Part shown: one piece after another, positions 48,676-58,314 of the stretch
Numbering within the stretch: the stretch's first letter is position 1
How the letters are laid out: each line of letters begins with the position of its first letter
Assembly (NCBI GenBank): GCA_963978895.1
Contig: OZ022241.1
Coordinates: forward strand, 39,334,806-39,398,805
Source of the DNA: Erpobdella octoculata
Taxonomy: Eukaryota; Annelida; Clitellata; Hirudinida; Erpobdellidae
Length of the DNA stretch: 64,000 bases
Direction of reading: 5' to 3'
The notes under the pieces: generated by a model
Seen by the model: only the letters and a program-made list of their open reading frames with translations
Database searches by the model: none
What the model was told of the DNA's origin: nothing
Program-made: the position numbers and the translations under genes

Positions 48676-49629
48676 AAATTTTTTTTAAATACCACGTTTT
48701 TGTGAACTAGAAAAAAAATAATTTTTTTCTAGGCTGTGTGAGAAATGTTTTGATGGAGGCATGCATTAACTGTGGACATTCGTATAACAAACGAGCCATA
48801 ATTTTTAAAACTTAATTATTTTTTATCAATGCAATTTTAGTAGTTTTTCCTATAATAATAACATTGTATTTTTTTATCGTGACGAAAATTCATAAAAATA
48901 GATGATTAGTTCTTCATTTATAAATTGCAAGAAAACAAAAAAATGAAACTTAGATCGCTGAAAGAAATGTGTGAAATTTTTTCTGTTTATAATTTTGAAT
49001 TTATTTTTCTTGACAAAATAGAAAAGAAAAAAAAAGATTTTGCAGCAGGTCAATCTTATAATTTTCGAATATGTTTGAATTTGCCACATCAGTTAATTAG
49101 GAATATTATTAATAAAAGCAATGAATTGGGACATTCCATATTATTTGAACATTTACTGCCGTGTATGACCGATTCAGGTGAATCAAAATTTCAAGATTTA
49201 ATTGTAAAAACTAAATGCCATTTTTTTGAAGATTACAAAAATATAAAAAAAATTCTGCGTAACAAAAAACCTTTTTTAGTTTACATAAAATTTAATAAAT
49301 TGTTAAATGTTAAAATTGATTTGTTTGCTGAATCTAATCACCAATTTATTCAAAGATTTGCGCTAATGTCTCAAAACCTAATAAAATTGGACATAGATGT
49401 TACAAGTGAGTCGTGCCAGTCAGTTGAAAGTTGTCCTTTGTGCAACGCTGGCGAAAGTTATGCATTTAACTGGCACTGTCCAAACTTGCTTGAACTTTCT
49501 TTATCAAATGCAATTTTGAAACATCCTAATGAGGCTAACAAAACTTTTTGTTTGTTTGAATGGCTGAAGCTATCGTTCCCTGTTGAAAACCTGAAATCAC
49601 TCTCTGTGATAGGTTTTTATTTAGAATCT

Positions 49630-49690
49630 ATCTATATATATAAAAGAACATGTCCTGACTGACTGACTGACTGACTGACTGACTGACTGA
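49630..49690. repeat. (TGAC)n run at the left edge of the repeat insertion
   Basis: A TCTATCTATATATATAAAAG box followed by GTCC and about 11 TGAC repeats, then a conserved-looking unit with GCTCAAACGCCTCATCC and GTGAAATTTGG. This box-plus-TGAC arrangement heads the satellite-like block that splits the LRR frame. Confidence 0.85.
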
Positions 49691-49849
49691 CTGACTGACT
49701 GACTGATAATCAACGCCGAGCTCAAACGCCTCATCCTAGGAACGTGAAATTTGGAACTTATATTACTTTTATAGCGTAAACATCCGCTAAGAAAGGATTT
49801 TTGAAAATTCTGCTCCCGAGGGGAAAAAACTGAAAAACAAACTTTTTTC

Positions 49850-50690
49850 TAAAACAATGTATATCTCGAAAACCAAAAATGAGGAGATTTTGAAATTTGG
49901 TATATAGATTCTTTTTGAAAAATAAAAAGATACGTGTTTCACCATTTTTTGAAAATTCGGTTTCCCGGACCTCAAATGTGGGTTGGAAAATTGGGTTATT
50001 TGGTTTTTAAAGTAGCTTCTACTCAAAAACTGTTAATGCTACAGGAGTAAAAATTAGTATTTAGTTTCTACTTCAAAAATAATGAAATACGTGTTTTAGC
50101 ATTTTTTGAAAATTTGGTTTCCCGGACTTCAAATGTGGGGTGGAAAATAGGGCTAATTGTCTTTTATAGTAACTGCTACTCAAAAACAGTAAATACCACA
50201 GATGTAACAATTATTATTTAGTTTCTTTTCTAAAAATAAAGATATACGTGTTTCACCATTGTTTACAAATTTGGTTTCGCGGACCTCAAATGTGGGTTGG
50301 AAAATTGGGTTATTTGGTTTTTAAAGTAGCTTCTACTCAAAAACTGTTAATGCTACAAAAGTAAAAATTAGTATTTAGTTTCTACTCTAAAAATAATGAT
50401 ATACGGGTTTCACAATTTTTTGAAAATTTGGTTTCCAGGACTTCAAATGTGGGGTGGAAAATAGGGTTATTTGGTTTTTAAAGTAACTGCTACTCTAAAA
50501 CTGTTAATGCTACAGAAGTAAAAATTAGTATTTAGTTTCTACTCCAAAAATAATAAAATACGTGTTTTAGCATTTTTTGAAAATTTGGTTTCCAGGACCT
50601 CAAATGTGGGGTGGAAATAAGGGTTATTTGATTTCAAAATAACTGCTACTCACAAACTGTAAGTGCTACAAATGTAAAAATTAGTATTTT
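49850..50690. repeat. Minisatellite of about five ~165-bp units
   Basis: Each unit contains, in order, ATACGTGTTT, a GAAAATTTGGTTTCC-type block, CAAATGTGGGGTGGAAAAT, GGGTTATTTGGTTTTTAAAG and CTACTCAAAAACTGTTAATG. The second-block positions are near 49,953, 50,110, 50,265, 50,425 and 50,580. Units differ by a few substitutions. Confidence 0.9.
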
Positions 50691-50709
50691 TAAGTTTTGT
50701 GCCGGTTAA

Positions 50710-51040
50710 AAGTAGCTTAGTCCAGTTTATCATCGGCCGGGCCAAGCCGTTATTTTAGAGTCTCCACACGGGCCATGCCAAACCTTAAATCAAAGTGGGA
50801 CGGGCCGAGGTTTTTCACCAAGTATTTAGATATTTTAGTGATTTTAGGGTCTTCAGTTTGGCCGGGCCAAACCTGAGGTCAAGGTGGGACGGGCCGAAGT
50901 TTTTCATCAAGTATATAGAACTTCTAGGCCTGTAAAAATGGGCCGGGCCTAATTCAGACGGGCTGTGCCGGGCCAGGAGTTTGGGTTTTTAAAACGGACT
51001 GGGCTAATTTGTCGACGGGCCGAACCGAGACCTAAAAAAA
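50710..51040. repeat. GC-rich GGGCCGGGCC-type repeat block
   Basis: Three or so imperfect units built round GGGACGGGCCGAGGTTTTTC and GGCCGGGCC occur in otherwise AT-rich DNA. The base composition is unlike anything else in the window. It forms the right end of the insertion in the LRR frame. Confidence 0.8.
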
Positions 51041-52369
51041 TGATCTCTACTATGGATGCACGGTTCAAACTCTCTAATTTCATGCGAGCGAAGCCGCTAC
51101 GGGCACTGCTAGTTTTAGATAAACTGAAAGAAATTAAAAACACTGAAAAGTTAATATTATCGAGGATGAAACGTGGATCGTGTGAAAAAGCCCTAAATAC
51201 AATTTCATCTTTGGCTAGACTCAAGTATTTAGATTTCACCTTTAATGAATGCGCCCGGGAATATAACCCTGATATGAATAAACAGATGACACAATTGCTT
51301 ACGTGTCTACCACATCTGTCATACATCGATGTTAGTTTCACATCTCTAATGGGTCCTCGGGGAATACCAAATTTATCATGGATACGAATGAGACGTTTTG
51401 CTTTTTTGGGTATTGCCCATGTCTTATGCGTAATGAATTTTGATGACAAAAGTTTTATGTTAAAAAATATAAACTCTCACGCAATTGGTTGGTATGGATC
51501 TTTTCAAGGCCTGTTGGAAATGTTCAAACATTCTTCTAAAAAAACTTGTGTTAAGGGTTCTTTATATGTTATGAAAAAAAATTGGAAATCAATTGTTCGT
51601 AACGTAAAAAGTAACTTTCATCGCATTACAGGTCTGCTGTGCAAAATTCTCGACTGTTATCTTATTGACGAATGCATCTATGAAATATGTTACACAATTT
51701 TTTTGGAGAATGGTTCAAGATGGTCTTCCTGATGACGACGTTTGTTTGTTTTTAAAAAAGTGCTTGCGAGAAGGCTTGCGTGAAATTACTACTGGTCCTT
51801 TTTTGCACAGTACTCTTGATAATATTCCAGCTGTAGTTCAATCAAGACTGCGCAAAATATTCATACATTTTAACACACTATTGCAAAATCGAGAACACCA
51901 CATCATTTTACAAAACAATCGCTGGGCAGAAATGTTATTTAGTAATAACTTTCCCATTTCATTGCATACTTCATGGATTGTTTTCGAAAGTAACAAAATT
52001 TATTTTAATCAAACGGGTAAACCTCTTCCTTATCTTTGTGAGTTTTTAAAAGCAATGAGAAGTTATTATGACCGTGTAAAAAACCAAAAAGGTTTTCAAT
52101 GGGTTAAATATCACATCTTACGTTTGTGTGTAAAACATGAAGAGTTTTCATATTTTACCGAAGGTTTGTGAAAGAATGATTTAAATGAGAATACAGATAT
52201 TTAGGATGTGCAAATAGAATTTTTTTATAAAAAAAATAAAAATAAATTGTCAAAATGTAAAACAAGTGAAAAAAACTTTTGGAGAAAATTCTTTTCTCAA
52301 AAGAAAACTTTTAATGGTCACAAAACCTCAAAGCTTGGAAACTAATTTTTTGAAAAATATTGAAACACT

Positions 52370-52509
<140 letters not shown>

Positions 52510-52675
52510 TAATTAGATTAAGTAAATAAGTAAGTCCTTTATGCATTGCTACACCATTCATTTAATCATAATGAAATTTTTACACAAGCTTGAGAGGCAA
52601 TGGGAAAAGGTTTTTCTGAAAAAAAACATTGAAATCGGTCACACAATGAGCGGAGCAAAGCGGGAGGGCGATCGG

Positions 52676-52830
<155 letters not shown>

Positions 52831-52911
52831 TCAAACGGCATTTTTTGGAATGTATATATGTAAACATCTATATAATTGTATTTAATTTGTTTCTGTTTGG
52901 TTAAAAATAAC

Positions 52912-53030
52912 AAGTAAAGGAAAAAACAAGTTTTTCAACACAAACTTTGATTTTTAATACACTCGATTTAAAAATACAACAGTTGCTGAAATTAAGTTTT
53001 TTTAACAGATGTTGTAACCTAAATAAAAGT
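52912..53030. repeat. 3'-flank segment of F4, duplicated at 57,235-57,500
   Basis: The blocks GTTTTTCAACACAAACTTTG, AATACACTCGATTTA and TGTAACCTAAATAAAAGTTT recur in the same order and orientation at 57,255-57,500. There they are interrupted by extra sequence between about 57,345 and 57,475. Confidence 0.8.
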
Positions 53031-53130
53031 TTGTACAAAATTAGTGTTAAAATTTTTTGGACATATCGCATGTCTGATTTCGATGCTGCATAGAAAAATC
53101 CAGTTTGGTTAACACAGAATGAACATGATA

Positions 53131-56100
53131 TCACATGCTTTGTTTAATCATAATGCGACTGTATGTTAGGGATGTCCAAGTTCCTGCCCTTGCAGTGAAG
53201 TACATGAGAGGACTTCCATAAACTCCATTCACGTTTTGAGCATGACAGTAGTTGAACCAATTGCCACTTTTGTGCAAATTTGGACAGCTACTGGTTAATA
53301 AATGATCATATGTAGTAAATGGTCTTCCATTTTGTCTGATCGTTAAGCCATTCTTGTTAGGCTGGTTCAAAATATCCAAATTGTCTCCTGAGTAGTTGTA
53401 GACTCTTATGGTGTAGTTATTTTTTTCCGAATCAATCTGCAAACGTTTTTAAAAACATTTATAAAACACTTTTTGCGTTTGTTTGACTAAAATTAGATAA
53501 AAACCAATTTCTGGTTTCAATTCTGATGGTTTACAAATTTAATTTTTCAAATTAACGAGATGTGATTATCTAAACTATAAAATGGAGAAAAAAATTGTTC
53601 CAGTTTTGTCACAAGAAATAATTGATAATTTTATTACGAGATCAAACAGCGCAAACATTTTATAACAGTAATATGGGCTTCAATTTTTTTTGGGATTTTT
53701 CAGCGCGATCACAAAGAACAGCACAGGGAAACGATGACAACAACGATCATTATGGCTATAAAAATAAAATTTAATTTAACATTTGAAAAACTCGAATTAC
53801 CGTGAAATAACTGTATTCATCCGAAATCCAATTTCCATTGACCAATACCTCGAACCTGAGTCTGTACTTTGCCGACGTTGTCAGCTGGTGAAGGTTTTCC
53901 AAGCCAAGCCAAAATCTTCCGTTGTAATTCCCAAAGCCGTTTTTGTAGTCGTTCCAATTTCTAGTAAAATTGAAAGAATCATGCAATCTTTGCTGCACGA
54001 CAATCCAGTTGTTTACTGCGGTCACAGTAACAACTGTCCCCAGAGTTGGCACAGTCGTTGATGCTGTTTTATTGACGGCAATATACTCTGTGAATTTCAC
54101 AAAATCAATTGCAATCAATACAAAAAACTGTCCAACATTTACTAATTATTTTAAATATAATAAATTATGATTAAAAACAAATAAAGCGTTAAAATCAGCA
54201 AAATTTTACAAATTGATAAACTTATTAAGATCTAACAAGTAGTTTACTAAATCCAAGTTCAGGCGAGTTGTATTTAACGAAAAGCTTTTCGGTAGTCTTT
54301 CCAGATATTTGAATTAGTTCATTAATAAAAGCACCACTAAACACTTTCTGCAATGGAATGCTAGTTTCTAAGGGCTAATAAAGCTTAATTGTATTAATAA
54401 TAGTTGCTTTTTGAAAAACAAACGTTCATAATCCAGAACCCGAACAATCTAAAATGTCATACCCGCGATAGTTTTAGGGGACGGGTGAAAAAGATTTTAT
54501 ACAATCAAAACTAATAACATGGCATAATAAAGATATTAATTTAATAAACAAAAACATGATTGTAATTATTACTTTTCTTCCAGATTTTCAAAAAAAAATT
54601 ACCCAACGGATTGATGCATATAGCCAACACACGATTTCCAGTAAGACAAAAAGATCTATTAAAGGGATTAGCCAGTTGTGGTAGAGAATTAGAACATTGG
54701 TAGAAGAGACCTCCTTTGTAGGTGAAAGGAAACTCGCACATAGAACTGTTTATCAAGGGAGTCGTGGATTCATTAACTGAAAATTGTGTTCTCATAGTAA
54801 AATCATGTGGCAAATTCACGCTTGCCAATAATCGGTTGGGTTCAACATTTTCATTTAGCTATTACAATACGATTGACATTTTTTAATAGATAGTTGGGGA
54901 GCCCATAACTGTTCTGTTCGTAATCTTAAAAGTTTCACAAAACAACCCCAGAATTATTAAAATACCTATTACCGAATTTAAGAGACAAGTACAATAACAA
55001 AGAAAATGTATGTAGTATTTATAAAGTTTCAAGTTTCTAATAGGGGTTTGCTTTAAAGTTAGTATTTTTATTTGATTTATAAAGTTACAGTTTCTTAGAA
55101 TAATCCTTTATGGACAAATTTTAAGTTATAACTAACTAAAAACAGTGTTCAACCTACCTGAACAGTTTGATATAAAAGCTGATGATTCAGGAAAGAAAGC
55201 TATAGAGTGAAAAAAGTTTAAAATTTATTAAGTCACAGGTAATAAATTTTCCACATTAACCTTTTATGATTTCTTCTGCCAAGTTCTGTTTCTATAAAAT
55301 AAATAATTTTTACATCATAAAAAATACATTTAAAAAAACAAAGTTTTTCTTGCGCCCTAAAAAGTATAAAATAATATTCCTATGAGCCTGGCAGCATTTC
55401 TGAATAACTTGGTCACATAATGGTAACATACTTTATAACAGTTTCTAATTCATATACAATGAGAAACGTTGGGCGCATTATTTTTTTATAAATGTTTGTT
55501 TTACAGAAGTTTTGATGTTGTGTATGACTTTTATGTTTTTCCAGAATGTCAGGTTTTTTTAGCAAAACGCACTTGATTTTGCAAAAAAATCGTTTTTAGG
55601 AGTATTTTGGAGTCATATATAAATTTGTACAAAACTGCTGTTCAGATGTTTTTGACTGATTTTTATGTACTTAGATGTGCTTAAAACTAAAAAAAAACTC
55701 CAAAAATTTTAAACGGTCAGGTTTTTTTAAACGCAAAATTTTAAGATGGAAAAGGCGTTTTTGGGCTATCTTTGAATCATAAAGAAATGGGTACAATTTT
55801 ATTTATAATTGCGTAACAAAACTTGTTTTTTTTATCTAAAATACATTCATTAGTAAGCACTGAACACATTTTTTTGCAGTGAGACTCCTTTTGGTACATT
55901 TCCGCTTGTTGGAAGCATCTGGAAGGTCTCTCTGAAGCGTCCTTCAAGATGCTTCCAACAAGCGGAAATGTACCAAAAGGGAAAAAGAAAAGTCTTTATA
56001 ATCATACAAATGCATTGAGAAATTCAGAAATCTTTTTCCTAATAAAAATTAAAAGTTTTAGAGACCACGTTCTTATATTATCTCTTCTTACCGCGTACGA

Positions 56101-56406
56101 ATAACATCCAAGAGCCAACTCATCAAACTTAAGAGGAAAATCAATTTCTGGAACTATTGACAGCATTGTACAGACGTTTTCATATTCTTTGAAATTTACG
56201 GCAGTACACTTAGCATCGTTTAAACACATCAAAGTACATTTTGCCTTTGAATTAATTTTTTCTTTATTCTCTATGACATTCCCCATCAGACACAAATCCT
56301 CCGTCCCATTTTTCAGCTTGGAAAACACTAAACCATTCTCAGCTGCCACTGCAATTTTTATAATTGATTTTAGGAGAGTCAAACTCATTAATATTTCCAA
56401 ATGCAT
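53131..56406 (-). CDS. PAN / FN2-like / fibrinogen-domain secreted protein (F4)
   Basis: Six exons: 56406-56092, 55291-55261 (31 bp), 55199-55158 (42 bp), 54776-54603, 54087-53801 and 53436-53131; 384 aa. Exon lengths equal those of F2 and F3. It has a signal peptide, a PAN-like module (CTLMCLNDAKCTAVNF), an FN2-like module (CEFPFTYKGGLFYQC; here NPFNRSFC, so the third Cys is replaced by Phe) and a fibrinogen domain (NNWIVVQQRLHD, YNGRFWLGLENLHQL, CHAQNVNGVYG). The loss of that Cys in the FN2-like domain is a real difference from F2 and F3. The first intron carries the near-perfect hairpin at 55,887-55,980. Confidence 0.9.
55887..55980. repeat. Perfect inverted repeat / hairpin, 34-bp arms, 26-nt loop
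   Basis: The left arm 55,887-55,920 is the exact reverse complement of 55,947-55,980. The arm begins CCTTTTGGTACATTTCC and ends GGAAGCATCT. Beyond one mismatch, GAAGG and CCTTC add five more pairs, leaving a 14-nt loop. It lies within the first intron of gene F4 and could fold in its pre-mRNA. Pre-microRNA-like size, but the unbroken pairing also fits a small palindromic mobile element. Confidence 0.92.
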
Positions 56407-57234
56407 AGTTAATAATTAATTATCTTTTTTTTATTCTAACTAATATGTTGCAAATTTTAAAACAAACCAGTCGGTTTCAGTAGACTCAGTTAGTAATTTT
56501 CCTTTTAAAAGAAAAAACATTAGCCAATCACAAATGAACAACGTATGGCTTCAAATATGAAGTAATCATTTTTCAGCAAAACGTTTGCACTCAAGCGAAC
56601 TTGTTTATATAAGCTTTATTTTCAATAAGACAAAAACTCATTTATCATTATTTCACTACATTTTAGTTTTCAAAGTAATTATTTTACTAAACGTTCAGTG
56701 TTCAAAAACGTTTCTGCTTTTGCAACTAATTACTCTGCCAAGTTCGTTCTTATGTATAAAAAGTCAAAATAAAACTATTATCTCATTCAATAAATCTTTT
56801 TCATAGATATCCCAGCAATTTACTGTTTTTGCTTCTGAACACGGGAGTATCATTTATCGTATACTCTTTGATACAAAACACTTGTTGTGCTGGAGAAAAC
56901 GTTGAAAAATTTATTTTCAATGCTATAGGGATTTCATAGCAAAAAGATTTGACTGGGTGTAATAGGGTTCGGCACATTCCGATTTCGGAGACACGTGCGG
57001 GTGGCAGGTAACACTGTGTGATCCCATAAGCACGAGCAGTTCCCGGCGCTGCTGGGGTATTATCAATACAAAGTAGCGCCCTAGTGGTCATACATTTACA
57101 TTTACAACAAATTTATCTGCTTTAACTCGCTAATAAATCGTTATTAACACAATAATGTTTTCAAAACGATTGGCCACATCAATTGGTCAAGTGTTAATAT
57201 CTTCTACAATCTACAATGACAATCTATGAATATA

Positions 57235-57500
57235 ACAAGTAAAGAAAAGACGAGTTTTTCAACACAAACTTTGATTTCAAATACACTCGATTTAGAAATA
57301 CGAAAGATGTTCAAATTAAGTTTTTTTTTAATTGAATCATGTATTGTAATCCAATATAAAGCTATGTTGAAAGTTTCAGCTTCCTAGCTAGCCAAAAAGC
57401 TGGTTAAATTTTACTTGCAAGATTTGCGTACAGAGAAAGACACACATACATACACAAACACACACACAAACAGAGATTGTAATCTAAATAAAAGTTTGCA
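57235..57500. repeat. Duplicated F4 3'-flank segment with an insertion
   Basis: Matches 52,912-53,030 in two parts separated by about 130 bp of unrelated sequence that includes an ACACACAAACAC run. The location, beyond the far end of F4, suggests that a duplication unit once included the flank of a fibrinogen-domain gene now missing here. Confidence 0.75.
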
Positions 57501-57711
57501 AAAACAAAAAAAACTAAACTTTTTATTATCTTTTTGTGATGCAACTATTGGCTTGCGACGATTGGCCTCACGACAGTTGTCATTTGCCCAAGCAGCAATA
57601 GACCCCTTGCGACAGTTGATCTCACGTATAAAATAAGCACCCTAGTGTGATAAAGTCAAAGAATTTCATGTAGGTGTAGTTCCAAACGACAAGAACTTTT
57701 AACTTTTTTAG

Positions 57712-57780
57712 AGGGATTGTGTTTAGCTCAGTCGGTTATTGCACTTGCCTCAGGCGAGATGGTGTTACCGGTGACAACAA
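57712..57780 (+). mobile_element. 5' half of a tRNA-derived SINE
   Basis: It holds an A box (TTAGCTCAGTCGGTTA), followed by an anticodon-stem-like GCACTTGCCTCAGGCGAG, but no B box with GGTTCGANTCC. It is a truncated tRNA-like head, not a tRNA gene. Its sequence differs from the SINE at 28,769, so two families are present. Confidence 0.55.
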
Positions 57781-57879
57781 CTAACAACATAGCTTGCCAG
57801 TATTAAACGTAGAAAATTGCAGTTTACAAAAAAAATAGCGTTGAGATTTTCAACCGAGAGAGCTTACGCGAACAAAATT

Positions 57880-57985
57880 GAGTATAGCTATTTTTGGAAG
57901 CAAGTGTATAAGGCTTTGGAAAATTTTTGAAAAAAGTATCTATGACCAGCCCCTGGTCATCAGCTATTTTTTGAGGAAAAGTTTA
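57880..57985 (-). repeat. Dispersed repeat with the core AAAATAGCTGATGAC, copy 3
   Basis: On the minus strand this reads CAAAAAATAGCTGATGACCA, then GGGGCTGGTCATAGATAC, TTTTCCAAAGCCTTATACAC and CCAAAAATAGCT. The blocks and their order match the copies at 8,870-9,060 and 18,745-18,860. Confidence 0.7.
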
Positions 57986-58314
57986 AACATGAAAATTTCT
58001 AAGGGCACATTTATTGCCTATGTCCCCGGGCACCAAAGCCCCTCATACAGCACTGGTGAGATTCAGTGAATGACGGATAAAGTCCGGTGTGGTTCACTGA
58101 AGTCAGATAATAAAGGTCCGGTACAGTCAGGTGAGGTCAGTGAACTCCAGTGATGCACGATGAAGTCCAGAAAAGTGATGTGATCAAGTAAAAGAAGTTG
58201 AAGTACGGTGAGATATTTCAATGTACCAATTCCAAGAAATGACATTTCAAAATGGTCTAAATTTAATCCCACAAGACATAAGAAACACAAGATGTTATCT
58301 ACATAAAATTTTTG

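Larger units (their letters stand above)
48925..52171 (+). pseudogene. Leucine-rich-repeat protein ORF, split by repeats and probably frameshifted
   Basis: Three segments on plus: 48,925-49,630, about 51,045-51,665 and 51,665-52,171. The first opens with SLKEMCEIFSVYNFEF and NLPHQLI, then LRR-like lines (LIKLDIDVTS, CPNLLELSLSN, LKSLSVIGFYLE). The second has LARLKYLDFTF and LPHLSYIDVSFTSLMG. The SLxELC-like start and LPHLxYxDxS lines recall the ZYG11/ZER1 family of CUL2 substrate receptors, but this is only a suggestion. Segments one and two are in the same frame, separated by about 1.4 kb of tandem repeats; the third is shifted by one base near 51,660. There are no obvious introns, so it may be an intronless retrocopy. 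The first residues after 50,965 come from the repeat and are not part of the protein. Confidence 0.5.
56407..58314. other. F4 upstream region and intergenic
   Basis: The first 450 bp presumably include the F4 promoter; part is shared with 46,385-46,600. Further right are a duplicated F4 3'-flank segment (57,235-57,500), a half-SINE (57,712-57,780) and a copy of the AAAATAGCTGATGAC repeat. GC-richer sequence lies at 56,945-57,090 with no recognised feature. No coding exon was supported. Confidence 0.55.

Noticed and set aside
49655..50690. CRISPR array
   Set aside because: The repeats are contiguous ~165-bp units without unique spacers, in a eukaryotic genome with no cas genes.
56945..57090. 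GC-richer patch as an RNA gene or SINE
   Set aside because: It has no B box or clear fold; the matching reading frame on minus gives nothing recognisable.
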